Assembly (NCBI RefSeq): GCF_049671045.1
Contig: NZ_JBATUH010000023.1
Location: 1-36,788 of the forward strand
Direction: 5' to 3'
Length of the DNA stretch: 36,788 nucleotides
DNA from: Parvibaculum sp049671045
GTDB taxonomy: Bacteria > Pseudomonadota > Alphaproteobacteria > Parvibaculales > Parvibaculaceae
In this document: positions 7,215 through 17,110 of the stretch, one piece after another
Numbering within the stretch: position 1 is the stretch's first letter
Layout: every line of letters starts with the position of its first letter
Notes under the pieces: generated by a model
What the model was told of the DNA's origin: nothing
Database searches by the model: none
The model's input: the letters and a program-made list of their open reading frames with translations, nothing else
Made by a program: the position numbers and the translations under genes

Positions 7215-7784
7215 ATGAAACATCTCGCCCTCGCATTTCTTGCTGCGATTGCGCTTTCCACGCCCGTGCACGCCGATGAATATGAGATCGACGCATCCCA
7301 TACCCATGTCGGCTTCCAGATCAGCCATATGGGATTTTCGGAAACCTATGGCGTCTTCAAGAACGTTTCCGGCACGCTCACGCTCGATGAGGCGAAGCCC
7401 GAGACGAGCAAGGTCGATGTGACCATCGACGTGGCGAGCATCGACACCGCCAGCGAAGCCCGCGACGAGCACCTGAAAGGACCGGATTTCTTCGACGTCA
7501 AAACCTTCCCCACCATGACGTTCAAATCGACCAAGGTGGAACTGACCGGCAAGGACACGGCCAATGTCACCGGCGATCTCACGCTCCACGGGGTGACGAA
7601 GCCGGTGGGCCTCGTCGTCAAGCTCAACAAGGCCGGCGAGAGCCCGGCGAAGAAGGGCCGCTATGTCGCGGGCTTCTCGGCCCTCGGCAAGCTCAAGCGC
7701 TCCGATTTCGGCATCAAGACCTATCTGCCGATGATCGGGGACGAGGTCACGATCGCCATTTCGAGCGAATTCATTCGCAAATAA
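7215..7784 (+). CDS. YceI-family periplasmic lipid-binding protein
   Basis: The 189-residue protein has a clear signal peptide (Lys near the start, a hydrophobic core, cleavage probably after Val-His-Ala near residue 20) followed by one YceI domain. Visible family features are DASHTHVGFQISHMGF, the KVDVTIDVASIDT strand, the DFFDVKTFPTMTFKSTKVE segment, and LTLHGVTKPV. YceI proteins form a lipocalin-like barrel that binds polyisoprenoids such as ubiquinone precursors, and some respond to acid or osmotic stress. A strong AGGAGG (7199-7204) fixes the start. The gene lies alone between the glycosyltransferase and typA, with hairpins on both sides. Confidence 0.9.
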   Translation: MKHLALAFLAAIALSTPVHADEYEIDASHTHVGFQISHMGFSETYGVFKNVSGTLTLDEAKPETSKVDVTIDVASIDTASEARDEHLKGPDFFDVKTFPTMTFKSTKVELTGKDTANVTGDLTLHGVTKPVGLVVKLNKAGESPAKKGRYVAGFSALGKLKRSDFGIKTYLPMIGDEVTIAISSEFIRK

Positions 7785-7791
7785 GGCATTT

Positions 7792-7824
7792 GCCGGCCCG
7801 GCGGAGCCCCTCCCCCGGGCCGGC
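7792..7824 (+). terminator. Terminator-like hairpin after the YceI gene
   Basis: GCCGGCCCGG (7792-7801) pairs with CCGGGCCGGC (7815-7824) over 10 bp with a 13-base loop, 7 bases after the stop codon. Only a weak CCCCTTCCC tract follows. Confidence 0.5.
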
Positions 7825-7838
7825 GCCCCTTCCCGGAC

Positions 7839-7868
7839 TTGTGGAAAACCCCCTTGCCGCGATATAAG
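7839..7868 (+). promoter_or_regulatory. Promoter of typA
   Basis: TTGTGG (7839-7844) and TATAAG (7863-7868) are 18 bases apart. They lie after the YceI hairpin and about 73 bases before the typA start, so typA is probably transcribed on its own. Confidence 0.5.
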
Positions 7869-7941
7869 GCGGCCCAGATTAGGTGGCTCCCGCGCGCGAT
7901 CCTCCCGCGCGGCCGGGCCTCCCAAGGCCCCGGCGGTACCC

Positions 7942-9789
7942 ATGTCACTTCGTAATATCGCGATCATCGCCCATGTCGATCATGGGAAGACGACACTCGT
8001 TGACCAGCTTCTTCGCCAGTCCGGCACATTCCGGGAAAACCAGCAGGTTGCCGAACGGGTGATGGATTCGGGCGATCTGGAACGCGAGCGCGGCATCACC
8101 ATTCTGGCGAAGCCGACCAGTGTCGACTGGGTCGACGATGAAGGGGTTCACACCCGCATCAACATCATCGACACGCCGGGCCACGCCGATTTCGGCGGCG
8201 AGGTGGAGCGCATCCTCTCCATGGTCGATGGCGTCGTGCTTCTCGTCGACTCGGCCGAAGGACCGCTGCCGCAGACGAAGTTCGTGACCTCGAAGGCGCT
8301 GGCGCTTGGGCTGAAGCCCATCGTGCTCATCAACAAGGTCGACCGCTCCGACGCGCGGCCCGACGAGGTTCACGTCGAGGCGTTCGACCTTTTCGCGGCC
8401 CTTGGCGCGACCGACGAACAGCTCGACTTCCCTTGCATCTTCGCCTCTGCCCGCCAGGGCTGGGCGACGGAAGACCTCTCCGCGCCCGACGCCAGGGAGC
8501 ACGGGCTGAAGCCGCTCTTCAATAAGATCATCTCGCATTTTCCGCCGCCGAAGGCGCTTGAGGACGGCTCGGCCGACGAGCCCTTCGCCATGCTGGTGAC
8601 GACGATCGAGAGCGACCCCTATCTGGGCCGCATCCTCACCGGCAAGATCGAGAAGGGCGTCGCGAGAACGAACATGGCCGTGCAGGTTCTGCGCAAGGAT
8701 GCGGGCGTCGTCGAGCGCGGGCGCATCAGCCGCGTGCTCGCCTTCCGTGGCATCCAGCGCGTGCCCGTCGAAGAAGCGCGCGCCGGCGACATCATTTCCG
8801 TTGCCGGTCTCGAGGAAGGCACGGTGGCCGACACGATCTGCGATCCGCTCGTCGCCGAGCCGCTGGAGGCGCTGCCGATCGACCCGCCGACGCTCTCCGT
8901 CACCGTCTCGATCAATGACAGTCCGCTTGCGGGCCGCGAAGGCTCGAAGGTGCAGTCGCGCGTCATTCGCGAGCGGCTCTTGCGCGAGGCGGAATCGAAC
9001 GTCGCCATCCGCGTGTCCGACACGGAAGGCGGCGACGCCTTCGAGGTCGCCGGCCGTGGCGAATTGCAGCTTGGCGTTCTCATCGAACAGATGCGCCGCG
9101 AAGGCTTCGAACTCGGCATCTCGCGCCCGCGCGTGCTCTATCGCGAGGGCGAGGATGGCGCGCGCCTCGAACCCGTCGAGGAAGTGACGGTGGATGTCGA
9201 TGACGAATTCACCGGCGTCGTCATCGAAAAGGTTTCGCAGCGCAAAGGCGAGCTTGTCGACATGCGACCGACAGGCGCGGGCAAGACGCGCATCATCTTC
9301 CATTGCCCCTCGCGCGGTCTCATCGGCTATCACGGCGAATTCCTCACCGACACGCGCGGCACGGGCGTGATGAACCGCATCTTCAAGGCTTACGAGCCCT
9401 ATCGCGGCGAGGTCGAGGGACGGCGCAACGGCGTGCTCATCTCCACCGGCGATGGCGAGGCGGTCGCCTATGCGCTCTGGTACATCGAGGAGCGCGGCTC
9501 GCTTTTCATCACGCCGGGCACGAAGGTCTATCGTGGCATGATCATCGGCGAGAATGCGCGCCCCGACGATCTCGACGTGAACCCCCTCAAGGCCAAGCAG
9601 CTCACCAATATCCGCACCACCTCGAAGGACGAGGCAGTGCGGCTCACGCCGCCCCGGCCGCTCACGCTCGAACAGGCCATCGCCTATATCGAGCCGGACG
9701 AGCTGGTCGAGGTGACGCCGAAGTCGATCCGCCTGCGCAAGCGCTGGCTCGACCCGAACGACCGCAAGAAATACGCAAAGGCCAGCTGA
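7942..9789 (+). CDS. typA: Ribosome-associated translational GTPase TypA/BipA
   Basis: The 615-residue protein has the full TypA layout. The G domain carries the P-loop AHVDHGKT (10-17), the switch I segment ERERGITIL, DTPGHADF and NKVD. A beta-barrel domain II, two alpha-beta domains like EF-G III and V, and the TypA-specific C-terminal domain follow (RGTGVMNRIF, then SLFITPGTKVYRGMIIG). TypA binds ribosomes in its GTP form and helps 50S assembly and translation under stress or cold. Length and motifs are normal for the family. The start ATG precedes the conserved SLRNIAIIAHVDHG. Confidence 0.98.
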   Translation: MSLRNIAIIAHVDHGKTTLVDQLLRQSGTFRENQQVAERVMDSGDLERERGITILAKPTSVDWVDDEGVHTRINIIDTPGHADFGGEVERILSMVDGVVLLVDSAEGPLPQTKFVTSKALALGLKPIVLINKVDRSDARPDEVHVEAFDLFAALGATDEQLDFPCIFASARQGWATEDLSAPDAREHGLKPLFNKIISHFPPPKALEDGSADEPFAMLVTTIESDPYLGRILTGKIEKGVARTNMAVQVLRKDAGVVERGRISRVLAFRGIQRVPVEEARAGDIISVAGLEEGTVADTICDPLVAEPLEALPIDPPTLSVTVSINDSPLAGREGSKVQSRVIRERLLREAESNVAIRVSDTEGGDAFEVAGRGELQLGVLIEQMRREGFELGISRPRVLYREGEDGARLEPVEEVTVDVDDEFTGVVIEKVSQRKGELVDMRPTGAGKTRIIFHCPSRGLIGYHGEFLTDTRGTGVMNRIFKAYEPYRGEVEGRRNGVLISTGDGEAVAYALWYIEERGSLFITPGTKVYRGMIIGENARPDDLDVNPLKAKQLTNIRTTSKDEAVRLTPPRPLTLEQAIAYIEPDELVEVTPKSIRLRKRWLDPNDRKKYAKAS

Positions 9790-9859
9790 GCCAGCCGGGC
9801 GTTGCCCCCTTCCCTTCCGAATGCCACTCTCTCGGAAACGAATCCGGAGGGAGAAAATC

Positions 9860-10864
9860 ATGGCAACCAATGAGGACTGGCTCGGCAAGGTGCGTGAGGA
9901 CATCATCGAGCCCGATCTGCCGATCATCGATCCGCACCACCATCTCTGGGACTATCCCGAAAGCCGCTACATGCTCGACGAGCTCAATGCGGATACGGGC
10001 TCGGGCCACAATATCCGCGCGACCGTCTTCGTCGAGTGCAAGTCCATGTATCGCGCCGAGGGTCCGGAGCATCTGCGGCCCGTCGGCGAAACCGAATTCG
10101 TGAACGGCATCGCCGCTCAGTCGGCGAGCGGCATCTATGGCGAGATGCGCGCCTGCAAGGGCATTGTGGGTTTTGCCAATCTGTTGCTCGGAGACGCGGT
10201 GGACGAGGTGCTGGAGGCGCATATCGCGGCCGCGCCCCAGCGCTTCCGCGGCATCCGCCACGCCAACGCTTATGACGACAGCCCCGAGGTGCGGCCGACG
10301 CACACCAATCCGCCGAAGGGGCTTTTCGGCCTGCCGAAATTCCGCGAGGGCTTCGCGCGGCTCAAGGCGTTCAATCTCACCTTCGATGCCTGGCTCTATC
10401 ACCACCAGATCCCGGAACTCACGGCGCTCGCCCGCGCCCATCCCGAGGTCACGATCATCTTCGACCATTTCGGCGGACCCATCGGCATCGGCCCTTATGA
10501 AGGCCGACGCGCGGAGATTTTCACCCAGTGGATGAAGGATGTGGTCGAGCTTTCGGAATGTCCGAATGTGGTGGCGAAGCTCGGCGGCATCAACATGGCG
10601 GTCAACGGCTTCGGCTGGCACAAGCGCGCGCTGCCGCCGACCTCGGACGAACTCGTCGCCGCAACGCAGGATTACTACCTGCATGCGATCGACGCCTTCG
10701 GCCCCGAGCGCTGCATGTTCGAGAGCAATTTCCCGGTGGACAAGCTCTCCTGCTCCTATGCGGTGGTCTGGAACGCCTTCAAGAAGATCGCGAAGGGCGC
10801 AAGCGCCGATGAAAAAGCCGCGCTCTTCCACGACACGGCGAAGCGCGTCTACCGGCTGGACTAG
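9860..10864 (+). CDS. Amidohydrolase-family (PF04909) metal-dependent hydrolase
   Basis: The 334-residue TIM-barrel hydrolase starts with the metal-binding DPHHHLWD motif (residues 24-31). Other family features are a DHFGGP stretch in mid-sequence and a C-terminal FESNFPVDK motif holding the catalytic aspartate. Relatives include L-fuconolactonase, sulfomuconolactone hydrolase and 2-pyrone-4,6-dicarboxylate lactonase, so a lactone or ring-cleavage product is a likely substrate. No catabolic genes lie nearby to narrow this down. GGAGGGA (9847-9853) fixes the ATG at 9860, and an in-frame ATG at 9821 is not needed. A 7-bp hairpin follows the stop. Confidence 0.85.
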   Translation: MATNEDWLGKVREDIIEPDLPIIDPHHHLWDYPESRYMLDELNADTGSGHNIRATVFVECKSMYRAEGPEHLRPVGETEFVNGIAAQSASGIYGEMRACKGIVGFANLLLGDAVDEVLEAHIAAAPQRFRGIRHANAYDDSPEVRPTHTNPPKGLFGLPKFREGFARLKAFNLTFDAWLYHHQIPELTALARAHPEVTIIFDHFGGPIGIGPYEGRRAEIFTQWMKDVVELSECPNVVAKLGGINMAVNGFGWHKRALPPTSDELVAATQDYYLHAIDAFGPERCMFESNFPVDKLSCSYAVVWNAFKKIAKGASADEKAALFHDTAKRVYRLD

Positions 10865-10872
10865 CCATCGGG

Positions 10873-10894
10873 CGGGCCCCATTATGCGGGCCCG
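10873..10894 (+). terminator. Hairpin between the amidohydrolase and hisN genes
   Basis: CGGGCCC (10873-10879) pairs with GGGCCCG (10888-10894) around an 8-base loop, and only TTCC follows. It is a weak terminator or mRNA-end hairpin. Confidence 0.4.
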
Positions 10895-10914
10895 TTCCAC
10901 CATGAGGCCCGGAC

Positions 10915-11718
10915 ATGCTTTCGCCCAAGGATATCGACGAACTCTCGACTTTCGCCCTGCGTCTCGCCGATGCCGCAAGCGCGGTCACGCTGCCGCATTT
11001 CCGTTCGGGCCTTGCCGTGGACAACAAGCGGGGCGAATACACATTCGATCCCGTCACGGCCGCCGACCGCGACGCGGAAACGGCGATCCGTGAACTGATC
11101 AAGAGCCACTACCCGTCACACGGGATTTTCGGCGAAGAGCACGGACGGGAAGAAGGCGAGAGCCCGCTCACATGGGTCATCGACCCCATCGACGGCACGC
11201 GCTCCTTCATCAGCGGCGTTCCGCTCTGGGGCACGCTCATCGCGCTCAATGACGGTGCGCGCCCCGTCATCGGCCTCATGGACCAGCCCTATATCGGCGA
11301 GCGCTTTCTCGGCCGGCCCGGCGGCTCGGAACTCATCGGCAAGCATGGCCGGCGCATCCTCCGCACGAGCCAGTGCACGAAGCTCGAGGATGCGCTTCTC
11401 GGCAATACCGATCCCGGCATGTTCAAGGAGGAGCGCGCGCGAGCGGCATTCCGCGAGATCAGTTCGCGCGTGCGCCTCCGGCGCTTCGGCGGCGACTGCT
11501 ATTTCTACTGTCTGCTTGCGGCGGGCTGCATCGACCTCGTCATCGAGGCGAGCCTTCAGCCTTACGACATTCAGGCGCTGATGCCGGTCATCGAGCATGC
11601 GGGCGGCATCGTCACCACATGGACGGGCGACGACCCGCAAATGGGCGGCTCGGTCGTCGCGGCGGCGACGCCGGAGCTTCACGCCGCCGCGCTCGAGATC
11701 CTGTCGAAGGCTGTCTGA
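10915..11718 (+). CDS. hisN: HisN-type histidinol-phosphate phosphatase (inositol monophosphatase family)
   Basis: The 267-residue protein belongs to the Mg2+-dependent inositol monophosphatase superfamily. The metal ligands are visible: the Glu pair in FGEEHG (Glu74-Glu75), and DPIDGTRSF (Asp90, Asp93, Gly94, Thr95). The C-terminal YDIQAL motif replaces the usual WD-x-A. The TRSFISGVPLWGTLIAL stretch is typical of the HisN branch, which removes phosphate from histidinol phosphate in histidine synthesis in organisms lacking HisB-N. Other his genes are not in the window, so an inositol-phosphate or related substrate cannot be excluded. It converges with thiC. Confidence 0.82.
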   Translation: MLSPKDIDELSTFALRLADAASAVTLPHFRSGLAVDNKRGEYTFDPVTAADRDAETAIRELIKSHYPSHGIFGEEHGREEGESPLTWVIDPIDGTRSFISGVPLWGTLIALNDGARPVIGLMDQPYIGERFLGRPGGSELIGKHGRRILRTSQCTKLEDALLGNTDPGMFKEERARAAFREISSRVRLRRFGGDCYFYCLLAAGCIDLVIEASLQPYDIQALMPVIEHAGGIVTTWTGDDPQMGGSVVAAATPELHAAALEILSKAV

Positions 11719-11769
11719 GCGCGCGGGCTCAGGCCGGGGCCCAGAGCGGCAGGTACGGAGCGCGCGGCC

Positions 11770-11798
11770 CTGGATCCCGGGACAAGCCCGGGATGACA
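11770..11798 (+). repeat. REP-like palindromic repeat
   Basis: The core ATCCCGGG-ACAAG-CCCGGGAT (11774-11794) is a perfect 8-bp hairpin flanked by CTGG on the left and GACAA on the right. Related units, with the same CTGGA and ATGACGAG ends, form the composite at 19703-19806. It lies between the convergent hisN and thiC genes, where it may also act as a transcription stop. Confidence 0.65.
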
Positions 11799-11867
11799 AA
11801 TTGAAGCGAGGCCGTTCCACAAATTCCGCCGTCACTCCGGCCTTGAAGCTCCGCCATTCACGCCCGT

Positions 11868-13736
<1,869 letters not shown>

Positions 13737-13795
13737 CGAGGATCTCCGTCCAGTCGAGGTTTCGGAAATCCGGGATAGCGTGGGTGCGGTCTTTC

Positions 13796-13900
13796 CCGTC
13801 CCTTCGCCGGCATGACCCGGATCAGGTTCTAAGAGTTCGGCCTTTTGCCATCTCAGCCCGGGACGGATTTCGATCTTTCGCCCGGACACCCCTCGGAATG
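13796..13900 (-). promoter_or_regulatory. TPP riboswitch (THI element)
   Basis: The minus strand shows the conserved thiamine pyrophosphate aptamer: GGGGTGTCC near the 5' end, CTGAGA (13851-13856), ACCTGATCCGGGTCATGCC (13809-13827) and CGAAGGGA. It lies about 60 nt before the thiC start. I see no T-rich terminator between aptamer and gene, so control is more likely at translation initiation. Confidence 0.95.
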
Positions 13901-13916
13901 TCTGCCAGTGTGCCCC

Positions 13917-13945
13917 TTATGAGGAGTAAGGTAAAGGGACAGCAA
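13917..13945 (-). promoter_or_regulatory. Promoter of the thiC leader
   Basis: TTGCTG (13940-13945) and TCATAA (13917-13922) on the minus strand are 17 bases apart. The start would be near 13910, just before the TPP aptamer. Confidence 0.5.
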
Positions 13946-13966
13946 AACACGCCGGAGAGATCGAAA

Positions 13967-15031
13967 ATGCAGGCTCAGCAACGACTGACGGAACTTCTCG
14001 GCATCGACCAGCCGATCATTCAGGCGCCCATGGCGGGCAGCGCGACCCCCGAACTCGCGGCCGCGGTCGCCAATGCGGGCGGCCTCGGCTCGCTCGGCGT
14101 GGCGATGATGAAGCCGCAGGAGTTGCGCGACGCGGTAGGCCAGCTCCGCAAGCTCACGAACAAGCCGTTCAATCTCAATTTCTTCGTGCATGAGGAGCCC
14201 GATCTCGCGAGCTACGACGCGAAGCCGATGCAGCAGGCGCTCGCGCCGCTATACAGCGAGTTCGGCCTTGGCGCCGTGCCGGAACCCGCATCGCCGGCAC
14301 CCGCCTTCAGCGACGAACAGCTCGCCCTGCTCCTTGAAATCGCGCCGCGCGTCGTCAGCTTCCATTTCGGCCTTCCGCATGGCGACGCAGTGGCGAGGCT
14401 CCACGCCGCCGGCATCAAGGTCATCGGCTGCGCGACGACGGTGGCGGAGGCGCGCGCGCTCGATGCCGGAGGCGCCGATGCGATCATCGCGCAGGGGCAC
14501 GAGGCGGGCGGCCATCGCGGCACGTTCCTTGGCGGCATCGATCGCGGCACGGTCGGCACCATGGCGCTCGTGCCGCAAGTGGTCGATGCGGTGAAGGTGC
14601 CGGTCATCGCCGCGGGCGGCATAGCGGATGCGCGCGGCATCGCCGCCGCCTTCATGCTCGGCGCGTCCGGCGTGCAGCTCGGCACGGCCTTCCTCGTCTG
14701 TCCGGAGGCGAAGGTTCACCCCGTCCACCGCAAGGCGCTCGCCGAAACAGCCGATGACGCAACGACCGTGACCAGACTCTTTTCGGGACGCCCCGCCCGC
14801 GCCATCCGCAACCGCATGACGGAGGAACTGGCGGCCTTCGAGAACCGGACCGCCCCCTTCCCCACCCAGCGCGGAATGGCGGCCCCACTCGCTGCCGCCA
14901 GCGCACGCGAGAACAAGCCGGAATTCCTGTCTCTCTGGTCCGGTCAGGCGGCAAGGCTGTCGCCGCCCGAGCCCGCGGGCGAAAAGGTCGCCCGGCTCAT
15001 GCAGGGCGCGAGAGAGCTTCTCGGGCGCTGA
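13967..15031 (+). CDS. Nitronate monooxygenase (2-nitropropane dioxygenase family)
   Basis: The 354-residue FMN-dependent TIM-barrel enzyme oxidises alkyl nitronates, such as propionate-3-nitronate, to carbonyl products. It starts with PIIQAPMAGSATPEL, which binds the flavin. It holds the catalytic His in HEAGGHRG (about residues 178-185) and the flavin-phosphate loop VIAAGGIADARGI, followed by GASGVQLGTAFL. CGGAGAGA (13952-13959) precedes the ATG at 13967. Upstream in-frame ATGs fall in the divergent thiC riboswitch region and are unlikely. Its role is probably detoxification. It is divergent from thiC with only about 55 bases between the transcription units. Confidence 0.9.
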   Translation: MQAQQRLTELLGIDQPIIQAPMAGSATPELAAAVANAGGLGSLGVAMMKPQELRDAVGQLRKLTNKPFNLNFFVHEEPDLASYDAKPMQQALAPLYSEFGLGAVPEPASPAPAFSDEQLALLLEIAPRVVSFHFGLPHGDAVARLHAAGIKVIGCATTVAEARALDAGGADAIIAQGHEAGGHRGTFLGGIDRGTVGTMALVPQVVDAVKVPVIAAGGIADARGIAAAFMLGASGVQLGTAFLVCPEAKVHPVHRKALAETADDATTVTRLFSGRPARAIRNRMTEELAAFENRTAPFPTQRGMAAPLAAASARENKPEFLSLWSGQAARLSPPEPAGEKVARLMQGARELLGR

Positions 15032-15092
15032 AATTGCTCCGGACACCCCCTGCTCCACTGGCGCGGCAAGGCGGCTCGGCACTAACCTTGCT

Positions 15093-15123
15093 GCGGGCGG
15101 CCGATTCGGGCTGCCCGCAAGTC
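15093..15123 (+). other. 5' stem-loop in the MAPEG gene leader
   Basis: GCGGGCGGCC and GGGCTGCCCGC can pair over about 10 bp, with one G-U pair, around a short loop just before the ribosome site. A possible -10 TAACCT at 15083-15088 would place this hairpin at the very 5' end of the mRNA, where it could protect it from decay. Confidence 0.35.
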
Positions 15124-15139
15124 AGGGGAGAATGAGGCA

Positions 15140-15538
15140 ATGACGATCGAACTTTGGGCGCTGGTCTGGAGCGGCCTGCTGCTTCTCGTGCTGATCCTTG
15201 CGTCGGCTGTGGGCAACGTCAATGCGATGGGCCAGGAATGGGGCATCGGCAATCGCGAAGTGCCTGCCAAGGGAGAGGGATGGGCCGGACGCGCACGCCG
15301 CGCCTATCTGAACCTGATGGAAAATCTGGTCGTGTTCGGCGCGGCCGTCATACCTGCGCATATAGCGGGCACGCATACGGGGCTCACCGTGCTCGGCGCG
15401 CAGATCTTCCTCATTGCACGGATCATCCACGCCGTCGTCTATCTGGGCGGCTGGACGTTCCTCGCAATCAGGACGCTCGCCTATTTCGCGGGCGTCATCG
15501 GCACGGTGCTGATCTATTACGCGCTGATCACCGGCTGA
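15140..15538 (+). CDS. MAPEG-family membrane protein
   Basis: The 132-residue protein has four predicted membrane segments (about residues 5-25, 60-80, 83-105 and 110-129). Polar conserved residues of the MAPEG superfamily are present: a RARRAYLNLMENL stretch before the second segment, and Asn in VGNVNAMGQ. MAPEG proteins are glutathione transferase- or peroxidase-like enzymes of the membrane, and bacterial members are poorly characterised. GGGGAGAATGAGG lies just before the ATG. The gene converges with purA, with a shared hairpin at 15550-15573. Confidence 0.82.
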   Translation: MTIELWALVWSGLLLLVLILASAVGNVNAMGQEWGIGNREVPAKGEGWAGRARRAYLNLMENLVVFGAAVIPAHIAGTHTGLTVLGAQIFLIARIIHAVVYLGGWTFLAIRTLAYFAGVIGTVLIYYALITG

Positions 15539-15549
15539 AACCGGCGGAC

Positions 15550-15573
15550 GGGCGCTTCCTTTGCGGAGCGCCC
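15550..15573. terminator. Shared hairpin between MAPEG gene and purA
   Basis: GGGCGCT (15550-15556) pairs with AGCGCCC (15567-15573), extended by further pairing with a bulge. It sits between two convergent genes and can end transcription from both sides, although neither side has a strong T run. Confidence 0.5.
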
Positions 15574-15586
15574 GCCTGCTCGTTCC

Positions 15587-16879
15587 TCAATCCGCGAACG
15601 GGTCCTTCATCAGGATCGTGTCGTCGCGCTCGGGCGAGGTCGAGAGCAGCGTCACCGGCGCCTCGATCAGCTCTTCGACATGGCGGACATATTTGATCGC
15701 CTGCGCGGGAAGCGCGCCCCAGCTCCGCGCGCCGAAGGTCGTTTCCTTCCAGCCCTCGAGCGTCTCATAGACGGGCTCCACGCGGGCCTGCAGCGCCGCC
15801 GAAGCGGGCAGATAGTCGATCTCCTTGCCGTCGAGCTTGTAGGCGACGCAGATCTTCACCTCGTCGAAGCCATCGAGCACGTCGAGCTTCGTCAGCGCGA
15901 TATCGGTGATGCCGCTCGTCTTGATCGCCTGACGCACGAGCACGGCATCGAACCAGCCGCAGCGGCGCTTGCGCCCCGTCACCGTGCCGAATTCGCGGCC
16001 ACGCTCGCCGAGCCGCTGGCCGACCTCGTCGTGAAGCTCGGAGGGGAAAGGCCCCTCGCCCACGCGCGTCGTATAGGCCTTGGTGATGCCGAGCACCGTG
16101 TGGATCGAGGACGGGCCGATGCCCGCGCCCGTCGCCGCCTGCGCCGAAACCGTGTTCGACGACGTCACATAAGGATAAGTGCCGTGGTCGATGTCGAGCA
16201 GCGTGCCCTGCGCGCCTTCGAAGAGAATGCGATTGCCGCGGCGGCGTATCCCGTCGAGCAGGCGCCACACCGTGTCCATGTAAGGCAGGATTTTTGGCGC
16301 CACGTCCTTGATCTGCGCGGTCAGCGCCTTGCAGTCGATGAGGTCCTTGCCGAGGCCCTTCCGGAGCGCGTTGTGATGCGCGAGGAGCTTCTCCACCTTG
16401 TCCTCGAGCGCGTCGAGATCGACGAGGTCCATCACGCGCAGCGCGCGGCGGCCGACCTTGTCCTCATAGGCCGGGCCGATGCCGCGCTTCGTCGTGCCGA
16501 TGCGCGTGCCCGTATTCGACGTCTCGCGGATTTCATCGAGTTCACGGTGAAGCGGCAGAATGAGGACCGCATTTTCCGCGATGCGGAGATTGTCGGGGCT
16601 CACTTCCACGCCCTGCTCGCGCAGGCGGGTGATCTCGTCGCAGAGCGCCCAGGGATCGACCACGACGCCATTGCCGATGACCGAGAGCTTGCCCGGGCGG
16701 ACGACGCCCGAAGGCAGGAGCGAGAGCTTATAGGTCTTGCCGTCGATGACGAGCGTATGGCCGGCATTGTGTCCACCTTGAAAGCGCACCACCACATCGG
16801 CGCGCTCGGAGAGCCAGTCCACGATCTTGCCTTTGCCCTCGTCGCCCCACTGGGAGCCGACAACAACCACATTTGCCAT
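15587..16879 (-). CDS. purA: Adenylosuccinate synthetase
   Basis: The 430-residue enzyme joins IMP and aspartate with GTP to give adenylosuccinate, the first committed step of AMP synthesis. The N-terminal GSQWGDEGKGK loop binds GTP and the catalytic Asp. GGHNAGHT, the FEGAQGTLLDIDHGTYPYVTSS block and the C-terminal TKLDVLDG guanine-binding motif are all intact. I chose ATG 16879, which gives the usual MANVVVVGSQWGDEG start. An in-frame ATG 16 codons upstream (16927) runs into the leader hairpin. In many Alphaproteobacteria purA follows serC-serA, and here a pirin gene on the other strand separates them. Confidence 0.98.
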   Translation of the reverse strand: MANVVVVGSQWGDEGKGKIVDWLSERADVVVRFQGGHNAGHTLVIDGKTYKLSLLPSGVVRPGKLSVIGNGVVVDPWALCDEITRLREQGVEVSPDNLRIAENAVLILPLHRELDEIRETSNTGTRIGTTKRGIGPAYEDKVGRRALRVMDLVDLDALEDKVEKLLAHHNALRKGLGKDLIDCKALTAQIKDVAPKILPYMDTVWRLLDGIRRRGNRILFEGAQGTLLDIDHGTYPYVTSSNTVSAQAATGAGIGPSSIHTVLGITKAYTTRVGEGPFPSELHDEVGQRLGERGREFGTVTGRKRRCGWFDAVLVRQAIKTSGITDIALTKLDVLDGFDEVKICVAYKLDGKEIDYLPASAALQARVEPVYETLEGWKETTFGARSWGALPAQAIKYVRHVEELIEAPVTLLSTSPERDDTILMKDPFAD

Positions 16880-16927
16880 ATCGATCAATACCTTAGGAGA
16901 TGAACGCAAGGCGTCTGAACAAGCCAA

Positions 16928-16958
16928 AAGCCCCCGGGCCTTTCGGCGGGGGGCTTTG
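16928..16958 (-). terminator. Strong hairpin with T tail in the purA leader
   Basis: On the minus strand AAAGCCCCC pairs with GGGGGCTTT, enclosing a second stem GCC-GAAA-GGC with a GNRA loop, and TTTTGG follows. It looks like an intrinsic terminator, yet it lies 49 bases upstream of purA with no minus-strand gene closer than serA. A weak promoter (TTTCCT-N17-TACAAC) ends just before it. It may be an attenuator, a 5' stabilising hairpin, or a left-over end of the ancestral serA unit. Confidence 0.5.
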
Positions 16959-17110
16959 AGAGGTTGTAGCCGAGGGGGGCCCCGAAGGAAAGCGCTTTAG
17001 GAAGAAATCCGGCCGTCGCGGCGCCGGCGCGAGGCTTCGGGGCCGGTTTCGCCGCCACGCCGGATTGCCTATCCTTGCGTCCTTCGGATACCGGACAAGG
17101 GAGGATGACC

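Noticed and set aside
7945..9927. A 660-codon open frame opposite typA
   Set aside because: It is antisense to every conserved TypA motif and has no domain of its own.
13737..13889. N-terminal extension of ThiC by 51 residues
   Set aside because: The stretch is occupied by the 3' part of the TPP riboswitch and the leader. ThiC similarity and GGAG support the start at 13736.
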